A DNA stretch of 64,000 bases from Acidobacteria bacterium UBA2161 (GTDB lineage Bacteria > Acidobacteriota > Vicinamibacteria > Vicinamibacterales > UBA823): assembly GCA_002328835.1 (NCBI GenBank), contig DCWN01000030.1:55929-119928 (forward strand), written 5' to 3'. Of this stretch, positions 57,540 through 64,000 are shown piece after piece; positions within the stretch are counted from its first letter, which is position 1, and every line of letters starts with the position of its first letter. The position numbers and the translations under genes were made by a program. The notes under the pieces are model-generated. The model saw only the letters and a program-made list of their open reading frames with translations. It did not search any database and was not told where the DNA came from.

Positions 57540-57749
57540 CTAGGATTCATACTTGAAGGACAGAGCGACTCGGGCGCGGTAGGCGACAACTTTTCCACCA
57601 TCAACGGTCATATCGAGCTTGTTAATCTCTGCGATTCTCAAGTTCTTGAGTTGCTTGCCAGCCGTCTCGACGGCATTCTTGGCCGCTTTCTCCCACGAAG
57701 TATCGCTTGTTCCCACTAATTCGATAACCTTGTAGACACTCTCGGCCAT
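57540..57749 (-). CDS. Dodecin-family protein
   Basis: The 69-residue protein matches dodecin along its length: MAESVYKVIELVGTSDTSWEKAAKNAVETAGKQL, then VDGGKVVAYRARVALSFKYE. Dodecins form hollow 12-mers that store flavins or other ligands. The tryptophan that stacks on flavin in many dodecins is replaced (LRIAEINK here), so flavin binding is uncertain. Start ATG 57749 has GGAGGAAAG upstream; a longer frame is spurious. It is the only intact gene inside the tRNA-His island remnant, and its lower GC content suggests acquisition. Confidence 0.88.
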   Translation of the reverse strand: MAESVYKVIELVGTSDTSWEKAAKNAVETAGKQLKNLRIAEINKLDMTVDGGKVVAYRARVALSFKYES

Positions 57750-57797
57750 GAGCTTTCCTCCATGTCTTGAACGGTCTAGGCGGGGTTCACTTCTTCC

Positions 57798-57856
57798 GTC
57801 TGTGGCACCGGATGTTGGGGGTTCGAATCGCCTCACTCACCCCAATTCCCAGCTCT
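57798..57856 (+). repeat. Attachment-site-like repeat, copy 2
   Basis: This copy matches 57123-57181 at 57 of 59 positions. It holds the anticodon loop, variable loop, T arm and CCA of tRNA-His but no 5' half, so it is not a functional tRNA gene. It ends 11 bases before the pilin-like gene's stop codon. Confidence 0.8.
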
Positions 57857-57866
57857 CGAGATTCGT

Positions 57867-58403
57867 CTACTGCAGCGGACGCGCGGGGGACGGCGGCGCG
57901 CCATTCCAGGTCGGCCGAATGTATTCGGAACTCTCGTAGATCGTCGCGCCCTGGTTGGAACCGAAATGGCGGACGCTACGGTTCGCAAACGGCCAGGCAC
58001 CGAACCAGTAGGACGACACCGTCGATCCGGCCGGCAGGCCGTTGCACGACGGCGTGTTGCCACCCCGCTGCCCCCGCAGAAACCAGACAAAGTAGTTGCC
58101 GCGGAAGGCGAAGTTCCGGTTCAGACTCGGGTCGATCCAGCCATCGCCGCCCATCGCCGGCGGCTGCGTGAGCGTGAAGAGCGACGGTGCATAGAACCCG
58201 AAGGCGCACGACGCGGCATACGAAGCCTGGGCGCCGTTGATCGCGCGAACCAGGCCGAGCATCTGGGCCTCGGTCGCCGCCATCCGGGCCCGCGCCGTCG
58301 CCGGAATCGCGATCGAGGCGAGGATCGAGATGATCGCCACGACGATCAGCACCTCGACGAGCGTGAAGCCTTCGCCGGACCGAGCGCGTCTCAGCATTCT
58401 CAT
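57867..58403 (-). CDS. Type IV pilin-like protein with prepilin leader
   Basis: The 178-residue protein begins with a short basic leader and the prepilin-peptidase site GEG-FTLVEVLIVVAIISILASIAIP (Gly at -1, Phe at +1, Glu at +5). A helix and a C-terminal domain with three cysteines follow. This could be a type IV pilus subunit or a type II secretion pseudopilin; the long C-terminal domain fits a major pilin. ATG 58403 has AGGAG upstream, while a longer frame from 58493 lacks the leader logic. No assembly genes are adjacent. Confidence 0.85.
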   Translation of the reverse strand: MRMLRRARSGEGFTLVEVLIVVAIISILASIAIPATARARMAATEAQMLGLVRAINGAQASYAASCAFGFYAPSLFTLTQPPAMGGDGWIDPSLNRNFAFRGNYFVWFLRGQRGGNTPSCNGLPAGSTVSSYWFGAWPFANRSVRHFGSNQGATIYESSEYIRPTWNGAPPSPARPLQ

Positions 58404-58525
58404 CGGATTCTCTCCTAAACTATGGCGTATGAATGACTTGGGAGTCAAATCGCGCCGTGCAGATCCGTGCAGCCGCTGCCCAGATCGCGGCATCTGCCTG
58501 GGGGCGGCGGTCAGGAAGCCCTGCC

Positions 58526-60997
58526 CTACAGGTCGGCGCGCAGCGTCACGGCTGGGTCGACGTTCGCGGCACGGCGGGCGGGGATATAGGTGGCCAGCAG
58601 CGCCGTGAGGCCGAGGCCGACGGCGGCGGCGACGTAGGTGGCCGGATCCATCGCGGTCACACCAAACAGCATCGCCGACATCAGTCGGGTCAGGCCGACC
58701 GCGCCGAGCAGACCGACAACGACACCGACGGCGGTCACTGCCAGGCCGTGGCGGAGGAAGAGCTGGCTGACGTCACCCGGCTGGGCCCCGAGGGCCATCC
58801 GGATACCGATCTCCCGGGTCCGCTGGCTTGCCACGTAGGCAATGACGCCGTAGATCCCGACGACACTCAGGAGCACCGCCACGCCGGCCGCGACGGCGAG
58901 CAGCACCAGCGCGAACGACGTCCGGGCCATCGAGCGGTCGTAGATCCGGGAGAGCGGTTGGACCCCGGCGATCGGCAGGTTCGGATTCAGGTCCCAGACC
59001 GCCTGCTGGATCTCCCCGAGGAAGGTCGGGGTGCCCAGCCGGCTGCTCCTCACGGCATAGCGCAGCGTGCGGTGTAGCTCACGCTCATCGTCCCACCAGT
59101 TCAACTGATGCATCGGCCAGTAGACGATCGCCGGCGCCGGCTCGGCGACACCGTCGTCGCGGACGTCACCCGCGACCCCGACGATCTCCCGCCACGGGCT
59201 GTCGGGCGTTTGGCGGATCTGTTTGCCGATCGCGTCCGTCGGCGCGTCCCAGTACTCCCGCGCGAAGTTCTCGGTCACGACGGCGACGCGGAGCGCCTCG
59301 CGGGCATCCTCCCAGCGAAGCGTCCGACCGGCGACCAACCGGATCCCCATCGTCTCGAAGTAGTTCTCCGCCACCCACTTGAAGCGGCGCAGCGGCGGCA
59401 ACTGCCCCTCGGGCATCGGATGGTCCTCGACGAAGATCGGATCCATGCTCGAGTTGCCGTCCATCGTGATCGACGACGACGCGCCGACCGAGGTCACCCC
59501 GGGCACGCGCGCCATCGCGTCGGCGATCTGCTGGTGCAGCAGGACGGTCTCGATCGCGCCCGGAATCACACCCTCGGGGATCGCGATCCGCGCCGTCAAC
59601 ACCTCCTCGGCGCGGACGAAACCGGGATCCACGTCCCGCATCGCCTGGAACGTCCGGATCATCAGGCCAGCGGCGACGAGCAGTACGACGGCCAAGGCGA
59701 TCTCGGCCGTGATGAGCACCGACCGCGCACGGTGGCGCTCGCGGCCGTCACTCGACAACCGCCCGCCTTCCTGCAGCGCTGACGCAAGGCGCGGATTCGA
59801 CAGGCGCAACACCGGCAGCAGTCCGAAGAGCCCGCCGGCAAGAAGCGAGATCGCCAGAGCGAAGGCCAGAACGACCGGATCGATCGCTAACTCGTCGAGG
59901 CGCGGCAGACCCTGGGGCCTCAAGAGCAACAGGACGCGTACCGCGCCCTCGGCGAGCGCAAGGCCGACCAGTCCGCCGACTAGCGCGATCGCCACGCTTT
60001 CGGCGAGCAACTCCCGCGCGGTCTGCCCCCAACTCGCACCGAGTGCTGCGCGAACCGCCATCTCACGCTGGCGCCCCTCGGCACGCACGAGAAACAGGTT
60101 CGCCACGTTGGCGCAAGCAATGAACAGAACCAGCCCGACCGTCCCCAGCAGCACCCAGAGGACGCCGCCCACGTCGCCGAGCACATCGACCGCCAGCGGC
60201 CGGACGTTCGGCCCGAGCCGCGCGTCGTCGAACATGGCGCGCGTGAACCCGGGCGGCAGCCGGTAGCCGTCGATACTCGCCGGAATCATCCGGGCGACGT
60301 CGTCGTTCGCCTGTTCGATGGTCGCGTCGGGCGTGAGCCGGGCAATCCCCCGGTAGCTGAACTGACCGGCGAAAACCTCCGAGCGGACGAACGCGCGGGG
60401 CAGGATGAGCGCCGGACCCTCGGTCAGGAACCGGAAGTCGGCCGGCAGGACGCCGATGATCTCGCGCGGGTTGCCGTCGATGAGCAGCGGCTGCCCCAGC
60501 ACGGACGGGTCCCCGCCGAACTTGCGCTGCCAGTAGCCGTGCGTCAGCATCACCCGCTCGGGACTGCCGGGCAGGCCGTCCTCGGGCCCGAACCCCTCGC
60601 CGAGAAGCGGTTGTACCTTGAGCAGCGGCAGCAAACCGTCGGTGACACGAATCGCGTCGACGCGCTCGGGCTCACCGATGCTGGTGACCGACGCCGCCGC
60701 GTTGCGCCAGACGCCGATCTCCTCGAATACCCGGCTCCGCTCGCGGTAGGTGATGTAGGTCGACGGCGACATGTTGAGCTCGTCGAAGCCCAGGCCGGGC
60801 GCGGTATGCCAGACCGCCACGAGGCGATCGGGCTCTTCGAACGGAAGCGGCTTCAGAAGGATGCCGTAGACGAGCGTGAAGATCGCGGTGTTGGCGCCGA
60901 TGCCGACCGCGAGGGTGATGACCGCCACCGACGTGAAGAGCGGCGCGCGCAGCAGCCCGCGCGCGAGCCGCCGGAACCACCTCACCAGCGAGACCAT
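58526..60997 (-). CDS. Second orphan FtsX/MacB-type permease (ADOP family)
   Basis: The 823-residue protein has the same layout as the permease at 26541: a first membrane segment (LLRAPLFTSVAVITLAVGIGANTAIF), a MacB-like periplasmic domain, a middle set of membrane segments with ACANVANLFLVRAEGRQREMAVRAALGAS, and a repeated second half ending in VASQRTREIGIRMALGAQ, then YIPARRAANVDPAVTLRADL. The two proteins are clearly related but not recent duplicates. No ATPase gene is adjacent. It is downstream of a small CxxC gene and upstream of the pilin gene, on the same strand. Confidence 0.9.
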   Translation of the reverse strand: MVSLVRWFRRLARGLLRAPLFTSVAVITLAVGIGANTAIFTLVYGILLKPLPFEEPDRLVAVWHTAPGLGFDELNMSPSTYITYRERSRVFEEIGVWRNAAASVTSIGEPERVDAIRVTDGLLPLLKVQPLLGEGFGPEDGLPGSPERVMLTHGYWQRKFGGDPSVLGQPLLIDGNPREIIGVLPADFRFLTEGPALILPRAFVRSEVFAGQFSYRGIARLTPDATIEQANDDVARMIPASIDGYRLPPGFTRAMFDDARLGPNVRPLAVDVLGDVGGVLWVLLGTVGLVLFIACANVANLFLVRAEGRQREMAVRAALGASWGQTARELLAESVAIALVGGLVGLALAEGAVRVLLLLRPQGLPRLDELAIDPVVLAFALAISLLAGGLFGLLPVLRLSNPRLASALQEGGRLSSDGRERHRARSVLITAEIALAVVLLVAAGLMIRTFQAMRDVDPGFVRAEEVLTARIAIPEGVIPGAIETVLLHQQIADAMARVPGVTSVGASSSITMDGNSSMDPIFVEDHPMPEGQLPPLRRFKWVAENYFETMGIRLVAGRTLRWEDAREALRVAVVTENFAREYWDAPTDAIGKQIRQTPDSPWREIVGVAGDVRDDGVAEPAPAIVYWPMHQLNWWDDERELHRTLRYAVRSSRLGTPTFLGEIQQAVWDLNPNLPIAGVQPLSRIYDRSMARTSFALVLLAVAAGVAVLLSVVGIYGVIAYVASQRTREIGIRMALGAQPGDVSQLFLRHGLAVTAVGVVVGLLGAVGLTRLMSAMLFGVTAMDPATYVAAAVGLGLTALLATYIPARRAANVDPAVTLRADL

Positions 60998-61035
60998 CGA
61001 TCCGGATTACGACGGCGGGGCCGAAGAGGTTCCCG

Positions 61036-61060
61036 AGGCGAGCGCCTGGGGCGAAGCCCC
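61036..61060 (-). terminator. Two adjacent hairpins after the small CxxC gene
   Basis: AGGCG-AG-CGCCT (61036-61047) is followed at once by GGGGC-GAA-GCCCC (61048-61060). They lie between the stop of the small CxxC gene (61068) and the start of the permease gene (60997) on the same strand, so they may end the first transcript or attenuate the second. Confidence 0.45.
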
Positions 61061-61067
61061 GACCTCG

Positions 61068-61265
61068 CTAGTGCACCACCTCGTCGTCGGCGTACTCGAG
61101 GTGCGGGATGTCGAGCGCGCGGATCGCTTCGATCGCGGCGACGATGACATGCGCGTCGCGGAGTCCATCGGGCTGTTCGCGGAGCCGCTTGCGTGTGGCG
61201 CGTAGCGCCCGCAGTACCCGAGCGCGGTCGAATCGCTGGCCTTCACAATGTTCGCAGAAACTCAT
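61068..61265 (-). CDS. Small hypothetical protein with a CxxC motif
   Basis: The 65-residue protein begins MSFCEHCEGQRFDRARVLRALR and continues as a charged helical segment (DAHVIVAAIEAIRAL) ending DIPHLEYADDEVV. The lone CxxC pair near the start could bind zinc together with a partner, or be redox active. A longer frame from 61337 exists but reads poorly. The start is only weakly supported by its ribosome site. It lies 127 bases after the dihydrolipoyl dehydrogenase gene, on the same strand. Confidence 0.5.
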   Translation of the reverse strand: MSFCEHCEGQRFDRARVLRALRATRKRLREQPDGLRDAHVIVAAIEAIRALDIPHLEYADDEVVH

Positions 61266-61392
61266 ATCCGTCCGCCTTCTGGCTGAAACGCTTACCTCGC
61301 GGGACGGCCCACCCGCTTCGCTTGGGGGCCACGGCATCCCTTGGCCCCTGCTGGTTGTGGCAAGTCCCGCGCTACCGGCATCTTTCAGATCT

Positions 61393-62808
61393 CTACCGCG
61401 CCTTGCCGCGGTAGTGCGTCGACTGGGCGAAGAAGACCTCGGCCGACTCCATCAGCGTTTCCGACAGCGTCGGATGCGGATGGATCGTCATCTTCAGGTC
61501 GGACGCCGTGGCGCCCATCTCGATCGCCAACACGCCCTCGGCGATCAACTCGCCCGCGCCGGCCCCGACGACGCCGACACCGATGATCTGCTCGGACTCG
61601 GGGTCGACCAGGAGCTTCGTCAGCCCGTCGATCCGATCCAGCGTGACCGCGCGCCCCGACGCGCCCCAGGGGAACTTGGCGATCTTGACGGGGCGCCCCG
61701 CCGCCTTTGCCTCGGTCTCGGTGAGCCCGCACCAGGCGACCTCCGGGTCGGTGAAGACGACAGCCGGAATCGCCAGGGGCTCGAAGAGCGCCTTGCTGCC
61801 GTGAATGACCTCGACCGCGAGCCGACCTTCGTGTGACGCCTTGTGCGCGAGCATCGGCTCGCCCACCAGATCACCGATCGCGAAGATCGAGGGCTCGGCC
61901 GTCCGCCGCTGGGCGTCGACCTCGACGAAGCCGCGCGCATCGACCTGGACGCGCGTCGTCTCGAGTCCGTCGATTGCCGAATTCGGCCGGCGGCCGACGG
62001 CGACCAGGACCCGATCGAAGACCTGGCCCGAGTGCTCGGCCGCCTTCCCTTCGAGCGTGACCGCCACACCCTCGCCCGCGATCTCCATCCGGGCGACGGT
62101 CGTCTCGAGCCACACCGCCTCGGCGAGCGTGGCCAGCCGCTTGGCGACCGGCGTCACCAGGTCGCGATCGGCGCCCGGCAGGAGGCCGTCGGTCATCTCG
62201 ACGACGGTCACGCGCGACCCGAGCGCGGCGTACGCGGTGCCGAGTTCGAGGCCGATGTAGCCGCCGCCGACGACGAGCAGCCGCGCGGGCACGTCGGGCA
62301 GTTCGAGCGCACGGGTCGAATCCATCACGCGGTCGCTGTCGAGCGCCAGCGCGCCGGGGATCGACGGCCGCGAACCGGTGGCAAGAATGGCGTGGTCGAA
62401 GCGGATCGTCTGCTCCTCGTCGGTGCCCCGCACGACGAGCGTGTGCGGATCGGCGATCGCCGCGCGGCCTTGCGCGTAGGTGACCTTGCGCTGCTTCGAG
62501 AGCTGGCCGAGCCCACCGGTGAGCCGATCGACGACGCCGTCCTTCCAGGTGCGCAGTGCCGGGAGATCGAGGGTCGGGTCTTCGAAGCGCACACCCCAGG
62601 CCTCGGCGTGCTTCGCCTCGTCGATCACCTTCGCGACGTGCAGCAGCGCCTTCGACGGCATGCAGCCGCGATACAGGCAGACGCCGCCGGGGTTGGGCGC
62701 CTCGTCGACCAGGGTCACGCCGATTCCCAGGTCCGCGGCTAGGAACGCCGCAGCGTAGCCGCCGGGTCCGGCGCCGACAACGACCAGGTCCGTGGATTGC
62801 TCGCTCAT
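61393..62808 (-). CDS. lpdA: Dihydrolipoyl dehydrogenase
   Basis: The 471-residue flavoprotein disulfide reductase has an FAD-binding GAGPGG (residues 12-17) and the redox disulfide pair C44/C49 in GGVCLYRGCMPSK. It also has an NAD-binding VVGGGYIGLELG and the C-terminal active-site HPHPTLSE (His-Glu pair). It reoxidises lipoamide in pyruvate, 2-oxoglutarate or branched-chain dehydrogenases or in the glycine cleavage system. The CLYRGC form of the active site is a known variant of the usual CLNVGC. No E1 or E2 gene is adjacent; the nearest candidate E1-like gene is at 14604, far away. Confidence 0.93.
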   Translation of the reverse strand: MSEQSTDLVVVGAGPGGYAAAFLAADLGIGVTLVDEAPNPGGVCLYRGCMPSKALLHVAKVIDEAKHAEAWGVRFEDPTLDLPALRTWKDGVVDRLTGGLGQLSKQRKVTYAQGRAAIADPHTLVVRGTDEEQTIRFDHAILATGSRPSIPGALALDSDRVMDSTRALELPDVPARLLVVGGGYIGLELGTAYAALGSRVTVVEMTDGLLPGADRDLVTPVAKRLATLAEAVWLETTVARMEIAGEGVAVTLEGKAAEHSGQVFDRVLVAVGRRPNSAIDGLETTRVQVDARGFVEVDAQRRTAEPSIFAIGDLVGEPMLAHKASHEGRLAVEVIHGSKALFEPLAIPAVVFTDPEVAWCGLTETEAKAAGRPVKIAKFPWGASGRAVTLDRIDGLTKLLVDPESEQIIGVGVVGAGAGELIAEGVLAIEMGATASDLKMTIHPHPTLSETLMESAEVFFAQSTHYRGKAR

Positions 62809-62897
62809 ACGTGTCGTGACATCGTTCGTCGACCCAACACCTCAGCATAGCACCACGCCTCGGCTGCGCCGACCGCGGCGACCCGCGGGCCCTGAGC

Positions 62898-62903
62898 TAT
62901 AAT
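62898..62903 (+). promoter_or_regulatory. Consensus -10 element for the DUF255 gene
   Basis: A perfect TATAAT lies 12 bases before ATG 62916, so the transcript would have a leader of only a few bases. No Shine-Dalgarno sequence and no good -35 box are seen. Confidence 0.5.
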
Positions 62904-62915
62904 CAGGCCTTCCAG

Positions 62916-64000
62916 ATGTTTCGATTGGTCCACAGCATCCTCGCGCATGGACCGTCCGCGCCGATCTCCGCGGTGCGCGCGACAGGATTGATCCTTTCCC
63001 TCTTCGCCGTCGCTGGATGGCCGGCTAACGCGGCCGACGCGCAGGTCGGCCAGGACATCGTCGTGCAACTGCCGGGCGCCGAGGCGTTCGACGCCGCGCT
63101 CACCGCCGACCTTGAGGCGGCCTGGAACGACCGCGCCAGCGGCTACAAGCCGCGGACCCGGCACCTGAACGCCGACGGCTCACCGCAGTACACGAATCGG
63201 CTATACCTCGAGCCGAGCCCCTACCTCCAGCAGCACGCGCACAACCCGACGAACTGGTATCCGTGGGGAGACGAGGCGTTCGACACCGCCCGCCGGCTCA
63301 AGCGGCCGGTGCTCCTGTCGATCGGCTACTCGACCTGCCACTGGTGCCATGTGATGGAAGAGGAGTCGTTCGAGGACGAAGAGATCGCCCAGTACATCAA
63401 CGAGCACTACGTGGCGATCAAGGTCGACCGCGAGGAGCGACCCGATGTCGACGCCGTCTACATGACCGTGGTCCAGATGCTGACCGGCCAGGGCGGGTGG
63501 CCGATGACCGTCTGGCTGACGCCGTCGCGCGAAGCCTACAGCGGCGCGACCTACGTGCCGGCCCGCGACGGCGACCGGGGTGCGCGCATCGGGTTCCTGA
63601 CGATGCTGCAGCGGCTGGGCGCCGCCTACGACCAGCAGCCCGACCAGGTCGCCGCGGCCGCAGCCGAGATTACCCGCCAGCTCACGGCCCGGCTGGCGCC
63701 CGCGCCCGGCGAGACTGCCGGAGCTGATGCGACGACGATCAACGAAGTCACGGCGTTCTACGATGAGCAGTTCGACGAGCAGTTCGGCGGTCTCCAGGGA
63801 ACGCAGAAGTTTCCGGGTGGGATGTCGCTCCGGCTCCTGCTGCGGCAACATCGACGCACCGGCGATGCGCGCGCGCTCGACATGGCCACGCGGACGCTCG
63901 AGCGGATGGCGGCCGGAGGCATGTACGACCAGGTGGGCGGGGGCGTGCACCGCTATGCCACCGACGCACGCTGGCTGGTGCCGCACTTCGAGAAGATGCT
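62916..64000 (+). CDS. Exported DUF255 / YyaL-like thioredoxin-domain protein, 3' partial
   Basis: The frame runs from ATG 62916 off the right edge (361 residues seen). It has a hydrophobic N-terminal segment with a cleavage-like ADAQ site near residue 43. The DUF255 thioredoxin-like domain follows ([18 protein letters not shown], then CHWCHVM from residue 141, [28 protein letters not shown]), and then the start of the helical second domain ([32 protein letters not shown]). The family (YyaL; SSP411/spermatogenesis-associated 20 in animals) is usually cytosolic with unproven function, so export is notable. Divergent from lpdA. Confidence 0.9.
   Translation, partial: MFRLVHSILAHGPSAPISAVRATGLILSLFAVAGWPANAADAQVGQDIVVQLPGAEAFDAALTADLEAAWNDRASGYKPRTRHLNADGSPQYTNRLYLEPSPYLQQHAHNPTNWYPWGDEAFDTARRLKRPVLLSIGYSTCHWCHVMEEESFEDEEIAQYINEHYVAIKVDREERPDVDAVYMTVVQMLTGQGGWPMTVWLTPSREAYSGATYVPARDGDRGARIGFLTMLQRLGAAYDQQPDQVAAAAAEITRQLTARLAPAPGETAGADATTINEVTAFYDEQFDEQFGGLQGTQKFPGGMSLRLLLRQHRRTGDARALDMATRTLERMAAGGMYDQVGGGVHRYATDARWLVPHFEKM

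Larger units (their letters stand above)
57182..57797. mobile_element. Remnant of an island integrated at tRNA-His
   Basis: The 616-base interval between the two att-like repeats holds an IS3 orfA fragment (57313-57435), a transposon-end-like stretch before it (CCTGACCCCTGAGACC near 57251) and an opposite-strand dodecin gene. The interval between the fragment and the dodecin gene (57436-57539) holds nothing I recognise. No integrase is left, so the element is presumably immobile. The dodecin part is visibly less GC-rich than its surroundings, in keeping with transfer. Confidence 0.65.

Noticed and set aside
57798..57856. Second tRNA-His gene
   Set aside because: Only the 3' half is present; the acceptor 5' strand and D arm are missing, so it is an att-like fragment.

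Overview
The window is about 64 kb of GC-rich bacterial chromosome. It is dense with genes, most of them encoding exported proteins. Two long FtsX/MacB-type permeases without an ATPase (the family known as acidobacterial duplicated orphan permeases), many secreted amidohydrolases and S9 peptidases, CBM9/DUF5916 proteins and exported versions of usually cytosolic enzymes point to an Acidobacteriota, possibly of the Vicinamibacteria type. This is inferred from gene families alone; no rRNA gene is present.

Layout. 1-8.7 kb: the tail of a crotonase-like gene, a lipoprotein made of two fused amidohydrolases, a beta-propeller lipoprotein, an exported fumarylacetoacetate-hydrolase-like protein, an orphan TRAP solute-binding protein and an unknown secreted protein. 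8.7-14.3 kb (minus strand): a compact operon for the kynurenine/3-hydroxyanthranilate route (2-aminomuconate deaminase, 3-hydroxyanthranilate dioxygenase, ACMS decarboxylase, kynureninase), followed by a sodium-coupled transporter and a secreted alpha/beta hydrolase. 14.6-22 kb: a large thiamine-diphosphate enzyme, a zinc-ribbon protein, a frameshifted DUF5916 gene, and hflK-hflC. 22-37 kb: an exported DJ-1/PfpI-like protein without its cysteine, a BON-domain protein, a Yip1-like membrane protein, a Kef-type antiporter, an orphan permease, an S9 peptidase, a lactate-permease/TPR/lipoprotein operon and a PQQ-type sugar dehydrogenase. 37-41 kb: a Tat-exported, PaoABC-like molybdenum hydroxylase. 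41-46 kb: an ECF sigma factor with a possible upstream leader ORF, an anti-sigma-like protein, a secreted protein, a dipeptidyl peptidase IV and a small cysteine-rich exported protein. 46-52.5 kb: a TetR regulator, an RND efflux pair and a TPR protein. 52.5-57 kb: a TolB-propeller/amidohydrolase fusion, a DsrE-like protein and a membrane-anchored RidA.

At 57.1-57.9 kb a complete tRNA-His gene is followed 675 bp downstream by a 57/59-identical copy of its 3' half. This is the signature of a site-specific insertion. The interval holds only an IS3 orfA remnant and a dodecin gene, so it looks like the stub of a decayed island. Beyond it lie a type IV pilin-like gene, a second orphan permease, a small CxxC protein, dihydrolipoyl dehydrogenase and the start of an exported DUF255 (YyaL-like) protein that runs off the window.

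The strongest leads are the tRNA-His att duplication with dodecin cargo, the kynurenine operon with its own transporter and exported hydrolase, the leader ORF plus terminator-like hairpin before the ECF sigma gene, and several apparently leaderless promoters. I found no CRISPR array, complete prophage or clear defence system.
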